Source: Pseudomonas fuscovaginae SE-1 (GTDB taxonomy: Bacteria; Pseudomonadota; Gammaproteobacteria; Pseudomonadales; Pseudomonadaceae). Taken from it: DNA of 64,000 bases. The stretch lies in NCBI RefSeq assembly GCF_000364705.1, contig NZ_AQOH01000204.1:1-64000 (forward strand), in the 5' to 3' direction. The translations under genes and the position numbers were made by a program. Below the pieces are notes generated by a model. The model had not been told where the DNA came from and ran no database searches. It was given only the letters and a program-made list of their open reading frames with translations. This document shows, in pieces, positions 47,151-56,108 of the stretch (within the stretch, counting starts at the first letter, position 1; each line of letters starts with the position of its first letter).

Positions 47151-48161
47151 ATGAATGATTTAGAGCTGGAGGAATTCAAACCCGCCGATGAAAACGCCGC
47201 GATGGTGCTGCTGGTCGACGACCAGGCCATGATCGGCGAGGCGGTGCGGCGGGGGCTGGCCACGGAGGCGAACATCGATTTTCACTTCTGTGCCGACCCC
47301 CACCAGGCTATCGCCCATGCGATCAGGATCAAGCCGACGGTGATCCTGCAGGACCTGGTGATGCCCGGGCTCGATGGCCTGAGCCTGGTGCGCGAGTACC
47401 GCAACCACCCGGCCACCAAGGACATCCCGATCATCGTGCTGTCGACCAAGGAGGACCCGCTGATCAAGAGCGCGGCGTTTTCCGCCGGGGCCAACGATTA
47501 TCTGGTCAAGTTGCCGGATACCATCGAGCTGGTGGCGCGGATCCGCTACCACTCGCGCTCTTACATTATGCTGTTGCAGCGCGATGCCGCCTATCGCGCC
47601 TTGCGCCTGAGCCAGCAGCAGTTGCTCGACACCAACCTGGTGTTGCAGCGGCTGATGAACTCGGACGGCCTGACCGGACTGTCCAATCGCCGGCATTTCG
47701 ACGAGTACCTGGAACTGGAATGGCGGCGGGCCCAGCGCGAGCAGACACAGTTGTCGCTGCTGATGATCGATGTCGATTACTTCAAGTCCTATAACGACAG
47801 TTTTGGCCACCTCGAGGGTGACGAGGCCTTGCGCCAGGTCGCCGGAGCGATTCGCGAGGCCAGCAGCCGGCCTTCGGACCTGCCGGCGCGCTACGGTGGC
47901 GAGGAGTTTTCGCTGGTACTGCCCAACACCTCGCACGGTGGTGCGCGGCTGGTGGCGGAGAAACTGCGCCAGAACGTGGCAGGCCTGAATATCCCGCACA
48001 GGATGCCGAGCGAGGGCTCGGTGCTGACCATCAGCATCGGCTTGTCGACCGTGGTCCCGCAACAAGGCAGCCACTGCCGGGAACTGATCCTGGCCGCCGA
48101 CAAGGGGCTGTACCTGGCCAAGCACAACGGGCGCAACCAGGTGGGTATCGGCCAGCAGTGA
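47151..48161 (+). CDS. wspR: Response regulator diguanylate cyclase WspR
   Basis: WspR makes cyclic-di-GMP when phosphorylated by WspE. The 336-residue protein has a receiver domain with D23/D24 and phospho-acceptor D68, a helical linker near 135-170, and a GGDEF domain with GGEEF at 249-253. The inhibitory I-site R240-P-S-D243 lies five residues before it, so feedback control should be intact. It is the last gene of the wsp cluster, starting 51 bases after wspF, with AGGTGA upstream. Confidence 0.96.
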   Translation: MNDLELEEFKPADENAAMVLLVDDQAMIGEAVRRGLATEANIDFHFCADPHQAIAHAIRIKPTVILQDLVMPGLDGLSLVREYRNHPATKDIPIIVLSTKEDPLIKSAAFSAGANDYLVKLPDTIELVARIRYHSRSYIMLLQRDAAYRALRLSQQQLLDTNLVLQRLMNSDGLTGLSNRRHFDEYLELEWRRAQREQTQLSLLMIDVDYFKSYNDSFGHLEGDEALRQVAGAIREASSRPSDLPARYGGEEFSLVLPNTSHGGARLVAEKLRQNVAGLNIPHRMPSEGSVLTISIGLSTVVPQQGSHCRELILAADKGLYLAKHNGRNQVGIGQQ

Positions 48162-48281
48162 TTCGAACCGCGGTGGATTACCGTGATGGCGGGCTTTGCC
48201 CCGCCAAGCGGGCTGCCGGGACGGTGACAATTGCGTTATACTCGCCGGCTTTCAAAAGTTCACCGACGAGTGCTGCCCGCC

Positions 48282-49377
48282 ATGGAAATCAACCCGATCC
48301 TTAACAGTATCAAGGACCTGTCCGAGCGCTCCGAAACTATTCGGGGGTATCTTTGACTACGATCAAAAGCATGAACGCCTGATCGAAGTCAATCGCGAGC
48401 TCGAAGACCCTAGCGTCTGGAGCAACCCCGAGTACGCCCAGAACCTGGGCCGCGAGCGTGCCACCCTGGCTCAGATCGTCGAGACCCTGGACGAAATGTC
48501 CAGCGGTCTGAGCGATGCCAGCGACCTGCTGGAAATGGCCGCGGCCGAGGAAGACCAGGGCGCGGTCGACGATGTCGCCGCCGAGGTCGAGCGCCTGCGC
48601 GAAATCCTCGAGAAGCTGGAATTCCGCCGGATGTTCAGCGGCGAAATGGACCAGAACCACGCCTACCTGGACATCCAGGCCGGCTCCGGCGGTACCGAGG
48701 CCCAGGACTGGGCCAACATCCTGCTGCGCATGTACCTGCGCTGGGCCGACAAGCGCGGTTTCGACGCCACCATCATGGAACTGTCCGCCGGCGAAGTCGC
48801 CGGGATCAAGGGCGCTACCGTGCACATCAAGGGCGAGTACGCCTTTGGCTGGCTGCGCACCGAAATCGGCGTGCACCGTCTGGTGCGCAAGAGCCCGTTC
48901 GACTCCGGCAACCGTCGCCACACCTCGTTCTCGGCGGTGTTCGTCTCGCCGGAAATCGATGACAACATCGAAATCGACATCAACCCGGCGGACCTGCGGA
49001 TCGACACCTATCGTTCCTCCGGTGCCGGTGGCCAGCACGTCAACACTACCGACTCGGCGGTGCGTATCACCCACGTGCCGACCAACACCGTGGTCAGTTG
49101 CCAGAACGAGCGTTCCCAGCACGCGAACAAGGACACCGCCATGAAGATGTTGCGGGCGCGCCTGTACGAGCAGGAAATGCAGAAGCGCAACGCCGCTTCC
49201 CAGGCCCTGGAAGATTCCAAGTCGGACATCGGCTGGGGGCACCAGATCCGTTCCTACGTGCTCGATGCCTCGCGGATCAAGGACCTGCGCACCAACATCG
49301 AACGCAGCGACTGCGACAAGGTGCTGGACGGCGATATCGACGAATACCTGGTAGCCAGCCTCAAGCAGGGGCTGTAA
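48282..49377 (+). CDS. prfB: Peptide chain release factor 2 (programmed +1 frameshift)
   Basis: RF2 ends translation at UGA and UAA. The first 24 codons run from the ATG at 48282 to CTT at 48351-48353, followed by in-frame TGA at 48354. A +1 shift at CTT-TGA continues at GAC (48355) for 340 residues, giving 364 in all, the usual RF2 length. The slippery CTT-TGA-C and the upstream Shine-Dalgarno-like cgggggtat are the classic autoregulatory signal: low RF2 allows frameshifting. The codon-recognition motif SPF lies in [15 protein letters not shown] and the GGQ motif in [14 protein letters not shown]. It precedes lysS, as in other gammaproteobacteria. Confidence 0.97.
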
Positions 49378-49383
49378 GACGCT

Positions 49384-49431
49384 ACTGTGGGAGCCGGCTT
49401 GCTGGCGATCCCCGGCCGCAGGCCGGGGGCA
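49384..49431. repeat. REP element between prfB and lysS
   Basis: actgtgggagccggcttgct followed by ggcgatc and a perfect small hairpin (cccggccgcaggccggg). It is the same subfamily as the copies at the left edge and at 1.93 kb. It fills most of the 82-base gap between the two genes. Confidence 0.8.
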
Positions 49432-49459
49432 ACGAACCTGTGATGGAAAATTTAAAGAC

Positions 49460-50962
49460 ATGAGCGACCAACAACTCGACCCGCAAGCCCTGCAACAGGA
49501 AGAAAACGCCCTGATCGCCCTGCGCAAGGAAAAGCTTGCCGCCGAGCGCAGCAAGGGCAATGCCTTCCCCAACGACTTCCGCCGTGACGCCTACTGTGAA
49601 GACCTGCAGAAACAGTACGCCGACAAGACCAAGGAAGAACTGGCAGAAGCGGCGATTCCGGTCAAGGTTGCCGGTCGCATCATGCTCAACCGCGGTTCGT
49701 TCATGGTGATCCAGGACATGTCCGGGCGCATCCAGGTCTACGTCAACCGCAAGACCCTCTCGGAAGAGACCCTGGCGGCGGTGAAGACCTGGGACCTGGG
49801 CGATATCATCAGCGCCGAAGGCACCCTGGCCCGTTCCGGCAAGGGCGACCTGTACGTCGAAATGACCGACGTGCGCCTGCTGACCAAGTCGCTGCGTCCG
49901 CTGCCGGACAAGCACCACGGCCTGACCGACACCGAGCAGCGCTATCGCCAGCGCTACGTCGACCTGATCGTCAACGAGGACACCCGCCAGACCTTCCGCG
50001 TGCGTTCGCAGGTCATCGCCCACATCCGCAGCTTCATGATGAAGCGTGATTTCATGGAAGTGGAAACGCCGATGCTGCAGACCATTCCCGGGGGGGCCGC
50101 GGCCAAGCCGTTCGAAACCCACCACAACGCGCTGGACATGGGCATGTACCTGCGGATCGCGCCGGAACTGTACCTCAAGCGCCTGGTGGTCGGTGGCTTC
50201 GAGCGCGTGTTCGAGATCAACCGCAACTTCCGTAACGAAGGTGTTTCGACCCGGCACAACCCCGAGTTCACCATGCTCGAGTTCTACCAGGCCTACGCCG
50301 ACTACGAAGACAACATGGACCTGACCGAAGAACTGTTCCGTGAACTGGCCCAGGCCGTTCTGGGCAGCACCGACGTGCCTTACGGCGACAAGGTGTTCCA
50401 CTTCGGCGAGCCGTTCGCCCGCATGTCGGTGTTCGACTCGATCCTCAAGTACAACCCGGAACTGACCGAAGCCGATCTGCTGGATGTCGACAAGGCTCGC
50501 GAAATCGCCAGGAAGGCCGGTGCCAAGGTGCTCGGTCACGAAGGTCTGGGCAAGCTGCAGGTGATGATTTTCGAAGAGCTGGTCGAGCACAAGCTGGAGC
50601 AGCCGCACTTCATCACCGAGTACCCGTTCGAAGTGTCGCCGCTGGCGCGTCGCAACGACAAGAACCCTAACGTCACCGACCGCTTCGAACTGTTCATCGG
50701 CGGCCGTGAAATCGCCAACGCCTACTCGGAACTCAACGACGCCGAGGACCAGGCCGAACGCTTCAAGGCCCAGGTGGCGGAGAAGGATGCCGGTGACGAC
50801 GAGGCCATGCACTACGACGCCGATTTCGTCCGTGCCCTGGAGTACGGCATGCCTCCGACCGCCGGTGAGGGTATCGGCATCGACCGCCTGGTGATGCTGC
50901 TGACCAACGCACCGTCGATCCGTGACGTCATCCTGTTCCCGCACATGCGTCCGCAAGCATAA
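49460..50962 (+). CDS. lysS: Lysyl-tRNA synthetase, class II
   Basis: This enzyme charges tRNA-Lys. The 500-residue protein has an N-terminal OB-fold anticodon-binding domain (about 65-150: [22 protein letters not shown]) and a class II catalytic core. Motif 2 is [22 protein letters not shown] near 250-270 and motif 3 is [19 protein letters not shown] near the C terminus. It follows prfB and ends at a strong intrinsic terminator. Confidence 0.98.
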   Translation: MSDQQLDPQALQQEENALIALRKEKLAAERSKGNAFPNDFRRDAYCEDLQKQYADKTKEELAEAAIPVKVAGRIMLNRGSFMVIQDMSGRIQVYVNRKTLSEETLAAVKTWDLGDIISAEGTLARSGKGDLYVEMTDVRLLTKSLRPLPDKHHGLTDTEQRYRQRYVDLIVNEDTRQTFRVRSQVIAHIRSFMMKRDFMEVETPMLQTIPGGAAAKPFETHHNALDMGMYLRIAPELYLKRLVVGGFERVFEINRNFRNEGVSTRHNPEFTMLEFYQAYADYEDNMDLTEELFRELAQAVLGSTDVPYGDKVFHFGEPFARMSVFDSILKYNPELTEADLLDVDKAREIARKAGAKVLGHEGLGKLQVMIFEELVEHKLEQPHFITEYPFEVSPLARRNDKNPNVTDRFELFIGGREIANAYSELNDAEDQAERFKAQVAEKDAGDDEAMHYDADFVRALEYGMPPTAGEGIGIDRLVMLLTNAPSIRDVILFPHMRPQA

Positions 50963-50973
50963 GATCGTCGTTG

Positions 50974-51007
50974 AAAAAGCCGCCCTCGCAAGGCGGCTTT
51001 TTTATTT
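50974..51007 (+). terminator. Intrinsic terminator after lysS
   Basis: gccgcc pairs with ggcggc around a seven-base loop. The stem is flanked by five A residues on the left and six T residues plus attt on the right. It begins 12 bases after the lysS stop codon. Confidence 0.92.
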
Positions 51008-51054
51008 GCGTTGGTACTGAAGTTTCAGATTATTACAAGAGAGGAATACCTGTA

Positions 51055-51771
51055 GTGAACCGTGCAATGGCTCAAGAAGGGGCTGCTGGCGTGGCCAGCG
51101 CGTTGGCTGAAAGCGTTCAGTACCAGGGACGCAAGGCCAGCCGACAGGGCAGTGAGCAACGGCGACAGGACATTCTCAATGCAGCCATGCGGATCGTCGT
51201 GCGTGACGGCGTGCGTGGCGTGCGCCACCGCGCAGTGGCCGCCGAGGCGGGCGTGCCGTTGTCGGCCACCACCTACTACTTCAAGGACATCGACGACCTG
51301 CTGACCGATACCTTTGCCCAGTACGTCGAGCGCAGCGCGGCCTACATGGCCAAGCTGTGGGAGAACAACGAAGGCCTGTTGCGCGAGATGGTCGCCTACG
51401 GTGACGGCAGCCCCGCCTCGCGGGCGCAACTGGCCGACGAGATCGCCCGGCTGACCGCCGATTATGTCCAGCGCCAGTTGCACAACCGCCGCGAGTACCT
51501 GATGGCCGAGCAGGCGTTTCGCCAGGAGGCGCTGCTCAACCCGCGCCTGGCGCAGCTGGTGCGCGCGCACCAGCAGATTCTCCTGCGTGGCTCCTGCCAG
51601 TTCTTCCAGGTGCTGGGCTCCAGGCAGCCGGAACAGGATGCCAAAGTGTTGACGGCGATTATCGGCCGGATGGAATATCAGGGCCTTCTCGACGATGCAG
51701 AGCCCGAGAGCGAGCAGGATCGGCTCGGGATTCTCACCCGTTACATGCATCTGGTGCTGGCCTCCGTCTAA
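51055..51771 (+). CDS. TetR family transcriptional regulator
   Basis: This 238-residue repressor-type protein has an N-terminal helix-turn-helix at about 30-80 (RRQDILNAAMRIVVRDGVRGVRHRAVAAEAGVPLSATTYYFKD) and an all-helical ligand domain after it. Ligand and targets are unknown. GTG at 51055 has GAGAGG about eight bases upstream and was preferred; an ATG four codons later at 51067 is an alternative. An in-frame start before it at 50971 lies inside the lysS terminator and was rejected. The DUF1704 gene starts 46 bases downstream and may be co-transcribed. Confidence 0.85.
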   Translation: MNRAMAQEGAAGVASALAESVQYQGRKASRQGSEQRRQDILNAAMRIVVRDGVRGVRHRAVAAEAGVPLSATTYYFKDIDDLLTDTFAQYVERSAAYMAKLWENNEGLLREMVAYGDGSPASRAQLADEIARLTADYVQRQLHNRREYLMAEQAFRQEALLNPRLAQLVRAHQQILLRGSCQFFQVLGSRQPEQDAKVLTAIIGRMEYQGLLDDAEPESEQDRLGILTRYMHLVLASV

Positions 51772-51817
51772 GCTACAGGGCACGGCCAATTACCGCAGCG
51801 ACGATCAGGAGTGTTTC

Positions 51818-53095
51818 TTGGACGAATACCAGCAGACGATACGCAGCCTGTCCGATCGCATTGTGTCGGCACAGACACCGATTCGCGTGCTCGATGCGGT
51901 GAAATGGGACGAGAGCATCCGCAAGGGCTTTCTCAAGGCCAAGGGCAAGGAAATGCCGGCGGTGGACCGCGACTACTACGCCGCGCGGCCGCTGTCGTTC
52001 GACTCCGGCGCGGTCAAGCTGGAGTTGCAGAACATCGAGCGCGACATCACTCGCCAGCTCGGCCAGTTCAGCCCCGTCGGGCAGATCATGCGGCGCATGT
52101 GCCGGGAGTACCGCATGGTCGTGCGCATGCTCGAGGCCCGCGGCACCCCGGACTTCGGGCTGATTTCCCAGGAACTCTACGGCGCCGCTTCCGATGCCTT
52201 CCACGCCGGCGACCCGACCCTGGCCGACCTCGGCCTGATGCTGTCCGACTACCTGAACAACATCGACGGCCGTGGCGACCTCAAGGACGAACCCAAGACC
52301 CTGACCGCCAAGGACGCCGTCGACATGCTGCAGCGGCGACTGAACAAGGTGTTCGGCGAGGCCGAGGAAACCATCCGGGTGTTCGAATCGGACGGTATTG
52401 TCGCCGACGCGGCGGCCGGTGCCGACTACATCAAGATCCGCGCCGATGCGCTGTTCAACACCCGGGATGTGCGGGCGCTGGAGGTGCATGAGGGGCTGGT
52501 GCACGTCGGCACCACGCTCAACGGGCTTAACCAGCCGATCTGCACCTTCCTGTCCAAGGGCCCGCCCTCCTCGACGGTGACCCAGGAAGGTCTGGCGATC
52601 CTGATGGAAATCATCACCTTCGCCTCCTACCCGAGCCGCCTGCGCAAGCTGACCAACCGCACCCGGGCCATCGATATGGTCGAGCAGGGCGCGGACTTCC
52701 TCCAGGTGTTCGAGTTCTTCCGCGAGCAGGGTTTCGAAATGGCGGAAAGCTACGGCAATGCCAGCCGGGTGTTCCGCGGCTCGGTGCCGAACGGGCTGCC
52801 GTTCACCAAGGACCTGTCGTACCTCAAGGGCTTCATCATGGTCTACAACTACATCCAGCTGGCCGTGCGCAAGGGCAAGCTCGAACAGGTGCCGCTGCTG
52901 TTCTGTGGCAAGACCACCCTGGAGGACATGCGCACCCTGCGCCAACTGGTGGACGAGGGGCTGGTGACGCCGCCGAAATACCTGCCGGAGCAGTTCCGTG
53001 ACATGAATGCGCTGTCGGCCTGGATGTGCTTCAGCAACTTCCTCAATCACCTGAGCCTGGATCGGATCGAGGCGGATTATTCCAATATCCTCTGA
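51818..53095 (+). CDS. DUF1704 protein with HExxxH and QEGLA motifs
   Basis: This 425-residue soluble protein belongs to the DUF1704 (TIGR02421) family, annotated as flavohemoglobin expression-modulating QEGLA motif protein. It contains H224-E-G-L-V-H229, an HExxxH motif, and Q256-E257-G-L-A, which is the family name motif. Animal members (MATCAP) are zinc carboxypeptidases that use such an HExxxH motif and a downstream glutamate. A metallopeptidase activity here is inferred from this. The TTG at 51818 has AGGAG seven bases upstream; there is no nearby ATG. It follows the TetR gene. Confidence 0.85.
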   Translation: MDEYQQTIRSLSDRIVSAQTPIRVLDAVKWDESIRKGFLKAKGKEMPAVDRDYYAARPLSFDSGAVKLELQNIERDITRQLGQFSPVGQIMRRMCREYRMVVRMLEARGTPDFGLISQELYGAASDAFHAGDPTLADLGLMLSDYLNNIDGRGDLKDEPKTLTAKDAVDMLQRRLNKVFGEAEETIRVFESDGIVADAAAGADYIKIRADALFNTRDVRALEVHEGLVHVGTTLNGLNQPICTFLSKGPPSSTVTQEGLAILMEIITFASYPSRLRKLTNRTRAIDMVEQGADFLQVFEFFREQGFEMAESYGNASRVFRGSVPNGLPFTKDLSYLKGFIMVYNYIQLAVRKGKLEQVPLLFCGKTTLEDMRTLRQLVDEGLVTPPKYLPEQFRDMNALSAWMCFSNFLNHLSLDRIEADYSNIL

Positions 53096-53113
53096 TCCGG
53101 AATCTTACGTCGT

Positions 53114-53208
53114 CCCTGTAGGAGCGGGCTTGCCCGCGAAGGCGCCCTTCAAGTTGACGCATTACTTCAGGGAGTGCCTCTTCGCGGGCAAGCCCAGCTC
53201 CTACAGGG
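53114..53208. repeat. Inverted REP pair (REPIN-like)
   Basis: ccctgtaggagcgggcttgc at 53114-53133 and an inverted copy at 53180-53208 (ending agctcctacaggg) face each other across about 33 bases. It is the same subfamily as the pair near 30.05 kb. It fills most of the gap between the DUF1704 gene and the hydrolase gene. Confidence 0.88.
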
Positions 53209-53249
53209 AACGGTGTCGTGGCCACTGAATTCCGCGAGGTTTCAACCGG

Positions 53250-54161
53250 ATGAGAATCCTAGGCATCCTCTGCCTGCTCCTGACCCTGAACGGCTGCAGC
53301 TCGCTGCTGTTCTATCCCGAGCCCGGCTTGCCGTTCACTCCGGACAAGGCCCATCTTGAATACCGCGACGTCACCCTGACCACCGCCGACGGCACCCGTT
53401 TGCGGGCCTGGTGGCTGCCGGCCAAGGCCGGCGTGCCGGTCAAGGGCACGGTGCTGCACCTGCATGGCAACGGTGGCAACCTGTCGATGCACCTGGGCGG
53501 CAGTTGGTGGCTGCCGGAGCAGGGCTACCAGGTGTTGTTGGTCGATTACCGGGGTTATGGCCTGTCCGCGGGCGAGCCAAGCCTGCCGGCGGTCTACCAG
53601 GATATCGACGCCGCGTTCCAGTGGCTGGAGCAGGCTCCGGAGGTCCAGGGCAAGCCGCTGGTGGTCCTCGGGCAGAGCCTCGGCGGTGCGATGGCGGTGC
53701 ATTACCTGGTCGAGCACCCTGGCTACCAGCCCCGTCTCAAGGCCTTGGTGCTCGATGGCGTGCCCGCCAGCTATCGCGCGGTGGGGCAGTTTGCCCTGAG
53801 CGGCTCCTGGCTGACCTGGCCGTTCCAGGTGCCGCTGTCCTGGCTGGTGCCGGATGGCGACAGCGCGATTCATTCCATGGCGCAACTCAAAGGCGTGCCC
53901 AAGCTGATCTTCCAGAGTATCGACGACCCGCTGGTACCGATGGACAACGGTATTGTCCTGTATCAGGCCGCACCGCCGCCAAGAGTGCTACAACTGACCC
54001 GCGGCGGGCATGTGCAGACCTTCGCCGACCCGACCTGGCGCCAGGTGATGTTGCGCTATCTCGAGGACCCGCAGCATTTCGATGGCCTGCGTCGTCTGGG
54101 CGAGATCCCCAATTATCCCGCTGCCCCGAATTCGACTGTTGAACCAGAGAGCCCGCAATGA
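53250..54161 (+). CDS. Alpha/beta hydrolase lipoprotein
   Basis: This 303-residue protein has a lipobox (LTLNGC, C16), so it is a lipid-anchored hydrolase. The alpha/beta-hydrolase fold has the oxyanion-type HLHGNGGN near 70, VDYRGYGLSAGEP near 98, and the nucleophile S143 in VLGQSLGGAMAV. The acid is probably an aspartate in SIDDPLVP near 229 and the base the histidine in RGGHVQTF near 250. It resembles BAAT/serine aminopeptidase-like hydrolases; the ester or amide substrate is unknown. It overlaps the next small gene by four bases, so the two are coupled. Confidence 0.85.
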   Translation: MRILGILCLLLTLNGCSSLLFYPEPGLPFTPDKAHLEYRDVTLTTADGTRLRAWWLPAKAGVPVKGTVLHLHGNGGNLSMHLGGSWWLPEQGYQVLLVDYRGYGLSAGEPSLPAVYQDIDAAFQWLEQAPEVQGKPLVVLGQSLGGAMAVHYLVEHPGYQPRLKALVLDGVPASYRAVGQFALSGSWLTWPFQVPLSWLVPDGDSAIHSMAQLKGVPKLIFQSIDDPLVPMDNGIVLYQAAPPPRVLQLTRGGHVQTFADPTWRQVMLRYLEDPQHFDGLRRLGEIPNYPAAPNSTVEPESPQ

Positions 54162-54484
54162 CCGAAGAACGCAACGCCATTCCCCTGATCATCACCGGTA
54201 TCTGCAGCATCATCGGCACCGTGGGCTGCCTGTGGTACTACGGCTACCTGCACTTCGCCAAGCCGGAGGATGCGTTGGAGCTCAACCAGTTCACCATGCT
54301 CAAGACCATCCCGGGGGAGGACTACAAGGTCTCGCTGACGCCGGCCAACCAGGTGGCCCAGTGCATCGACGGCGTGCTGGTGCTGTTCGACACCGAGCAG
54401 AAAGGCCTGACCGGTGTGCTGGTCAACGACAAGAAGCAGGCGGTGCGCTGCATGGGCCAGGAGACGCCCAGGCTGGAGCAGTGA
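54158..54484 (+). CDS. Small membrane-anchored conserved protein
   Basis: This 108-residue protein has a single hydrophobic segment near 9-30 (PLIITGICSIIGTVGCLWYYG) and a soluble C-terminal part of about 75 residues with two cysteines (QCIDG and RCMGQ). I do not recognise a domain. The start codon overlaps the hydrolase stop (ATGA), so it is translated from the same message and may help or localise that lipoprotein. A bidirectional terminator follows. Confidence 0.65.
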   Translation: MTEERNAIPLIITGICSIIGTVGCLWYYGYLHFAKPEDALELNQFTMLKTIPGEDYKVSLTPANQVAQCIDGVLVLFDTEQKGLTGVLVNDKKQAVRCMGQETPRLEQ

Positions 54485-54502
54485 GCTGGCGGCCTGCCGT
54501 AT

Positions 54503-54540
54503 GAAAAAGCCCCGCCTGGTCCGACCAGGCGGGGCTTTTC
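54503..54540. terminator. Bidirectional intrinsic terminator
   Basis: A perfect long stem, gaaaaagccccgcctggt with its complement, around loop ccg. A and T tracts flank it on either side. It serves both the small gene on the left and the convergent OmpA-like gene on the right. Confidence 0.93.
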
Positions 54541-54558
54541 CATTGGCGCGTCGAACGA

Positions 54559-55350
54559 TCAGTAGTTGCTGCTGACCGAGGAGCGCGGTGCGACGGGCTG
54601 ATTGTCGTTGGAGATGGTCACTTCCACGCGACGGTTCATCGCACGGCCGGAGACGCTGCCGTTATCCGCGACCGGATACTCCTTGCCATAGCCCTGGGTG
54701 ACAATGCGGCTCGGGTCGACGCCCATTTTGATCAGGGCCACCTGGACCGAGGTCGCGCGGCGTTCGGACAGGCTCTGGTTGTAGGCCGCGGTACCGGTGC
54801 TGTCGGTGTAGCCCTCGACGATCACCTTGCGGTCGGGGTTCTGCTGGAGGAATTGCGCCAGCTTGCTGATGTTGGCCAGGCCATTGGGCTTGAGTTCGGC
54901 CTTGTTGGTGGCGAACAGGACGTCACCGAAGGTCACCAGAGTGCCGCGATCGGTCTGCTTGGCGTTAAGGCTTTCCTGCAACTGGCGGATCTGCGCGTCG
55001 CGGGCGTCCAGGCGGGCCTGGGCCCGTTGCGCGGCGGCGTTCTTCAGGTTGGCCTCGGCGGTGCGCAGGGCGATGGTCTGCTTGGCGACTTCGACACGCT
55101 GGTTGGTCAGATAGGCCAACTGGTCGACGACCTTTTCATCCTCACGGTTCTGATAGGCCTTGTCCGCCTTGTCCAGGTAGTCGCTGGCGTCCTTGGTTTC
55201 CAGGGCCGCCACCTTGCTCGCCTGCGGGTCGGCCTGCAGGCCGGAGAAGTTGGTGCGCGCCTGTTCCAGGTTGGGGTTGGGCGGGGTGGAGCAGGCGGCG
55301 AGGCCGACGCTCATGGCCAGCAGGGCGGGGATCATCAATTGATTGCGCAT
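54559..55350 (-). CDS. OmpA-family lipoprotein (LptF-like) with DUF4398 domain
   Basis: This 263-residue outer membrane lipoprotein has a signal peptide with lipobox GLAAC (C20). A helical DUF4398-type region (about 21-125, rich in Ala, Gln and Lys) precedes a C-terminal OmpA peptidoglycan-binding domain from about 130 (VTFGDVLFATNKAELKP, then VIVEGYTDSTGTAAYNQSLSERRA). It resembles lptF of P. aeruginosa, whose expression is linked to the stress sigma factor AlgU. It shares strand and theme with the DUF4398 lipoprotein gene just upstream. Confidence 0.85.
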   Translation of the reverse strand: MRNQLMIPALLAMSVGLAACSTPPNPNLEQARTNFSGLQADPQASKVAALETKDASDYLDKADKAYQNREDEKVVDQLAYLTNQRVEVAKQTIALRTAEANLKNAAAQRAQARLDARDAQIRQLQESLNAKQTDRGTLVTFGDVLFATNKAELKPNGLANISKLAQFLQQNPDRKVIVEGYTDSTGTAAYNQSLSERRATSVQVALIKMGVDPSRIVTQGYGKEYPVADNGSVSGRAMNRRVEVTISNDNQPVAPRSSVSSNY

Positions 55351-55399
55351 AATGTTCGTCCTTTATTCTGTCCGTTGAAACTTCAGGCTACGGCAGCGC

Positions 55400-55825
55400 T
55401 TACTGCGCCGGCTGCACCACGGGCCGCTGGCTTTCCTGGCGCAGTTCCTGAACACCTTTCTGGGCATCCTTCACGGCCAGTTCGGCCTTGGCGGCCTGGG
55501 CCTTGCGTTCGGCGACGCGGGCATCCCACTCGGCCTGCTCGGCCAGGCGACGGGCGTCGTCGTACTTCTTGTCATGCATGGCCAGCTCGGCCTGCTTGAG
55601 CTTGTCCTGGGCCGATTTCATTTCCACGGCCGCGTATTCGGTACCGCCGGCGCTGACGGCGCTGTTGACGGCGGACTGGGTCACCGCGTACTGCTCGCTC
55701 GGCGGGTTTCCGGCACAGCCGGCCAGGATGAAGCTGGTACCCAGTGCCAGAGCGGCCAGTTTCAGCCCGCGCAGGTGGTTGAACGAGGATGTGACTGTGC
55801 TGGTTTTCATGGTCTTCAACTCCAT
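55400..55825 (-). CDS. DUF4398 lipoprotein
   Basis: This 141-residue lipoprotein has a lipobox LAGC (C37) and a long charged helical region rich in Ala, Lys and Glu, probably coiled coil. It matches the DUF4398 type that accompanies the OmpA-like lipoprotein gene in pseudomonads. The ATG at 55825 has CAGGAG eight bases upstream; a second ATG at 55810 also has a GGAG and cannot be excluded. The gap to the OmpA gene is 49 bases, so the pair forms one operon. Confidence 0.8.
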   Translation of the reverse strand: MELKTMKTSTVTSSFNHLRGLKLAALALGTSFILAGCAGNPPSEQYAVTQSAVNSAVSAGGTEYAAVEMKSAQDKLKQAELAMHDKKYDDARRLAEQAEWDARVAERKAQAAKAELAVKDAQKGVQELRQESQRPVVQPAQ

Positions 55826-55940
55826 TGGATAGCTCCTGAAAAACATCAATCCCCATCACGGGCCCGAGGGCCTTCAGCGCAGACCCCGCCGTCTCGGCCG
55901 GGCATTTTTCGCAGCAGCTGTGCCAGTGATGGCTACTGGC

Positions 55941-55968
55941 TGTGACCTGAGGCTTTTTTGAATAGTTC
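55941..55968 (-). promoter_or_regulatory. Candidate AlgU (sigma-22/RpoE-like) promoter
   Basis: On the minus strand GAACTA and TCACA are separated by 17 bases, against the AlgU consensus GAACTT-N16/17-TCTGA (eight of eleven positions). It lies about 115 bases upstream of the DUF4398-OmpA pair. Dependence on AlgU is inferred. Confidence 0.4.
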
Positions 55969-56108
55969 AGCGGATATGGCCAATCGCCCGAAAAAAATGC
56001 TGACTGATCGGTCAATTCGGAAAATCTGAACTTTTGCGTGCCGCAGCGGTATCCCGGCTCGGTCGGGAGCCAGGAATACCGGGGCTTGCGGGAGCGTGGC
56101 GGGTTTCT

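Noticed and set aside
48282..48356. prfB as a pseudogene because of an in-frame TGA
   Set aside because: The TGA is the canonical programmed frameshift site of RF2 and the rest of the protein is intact.
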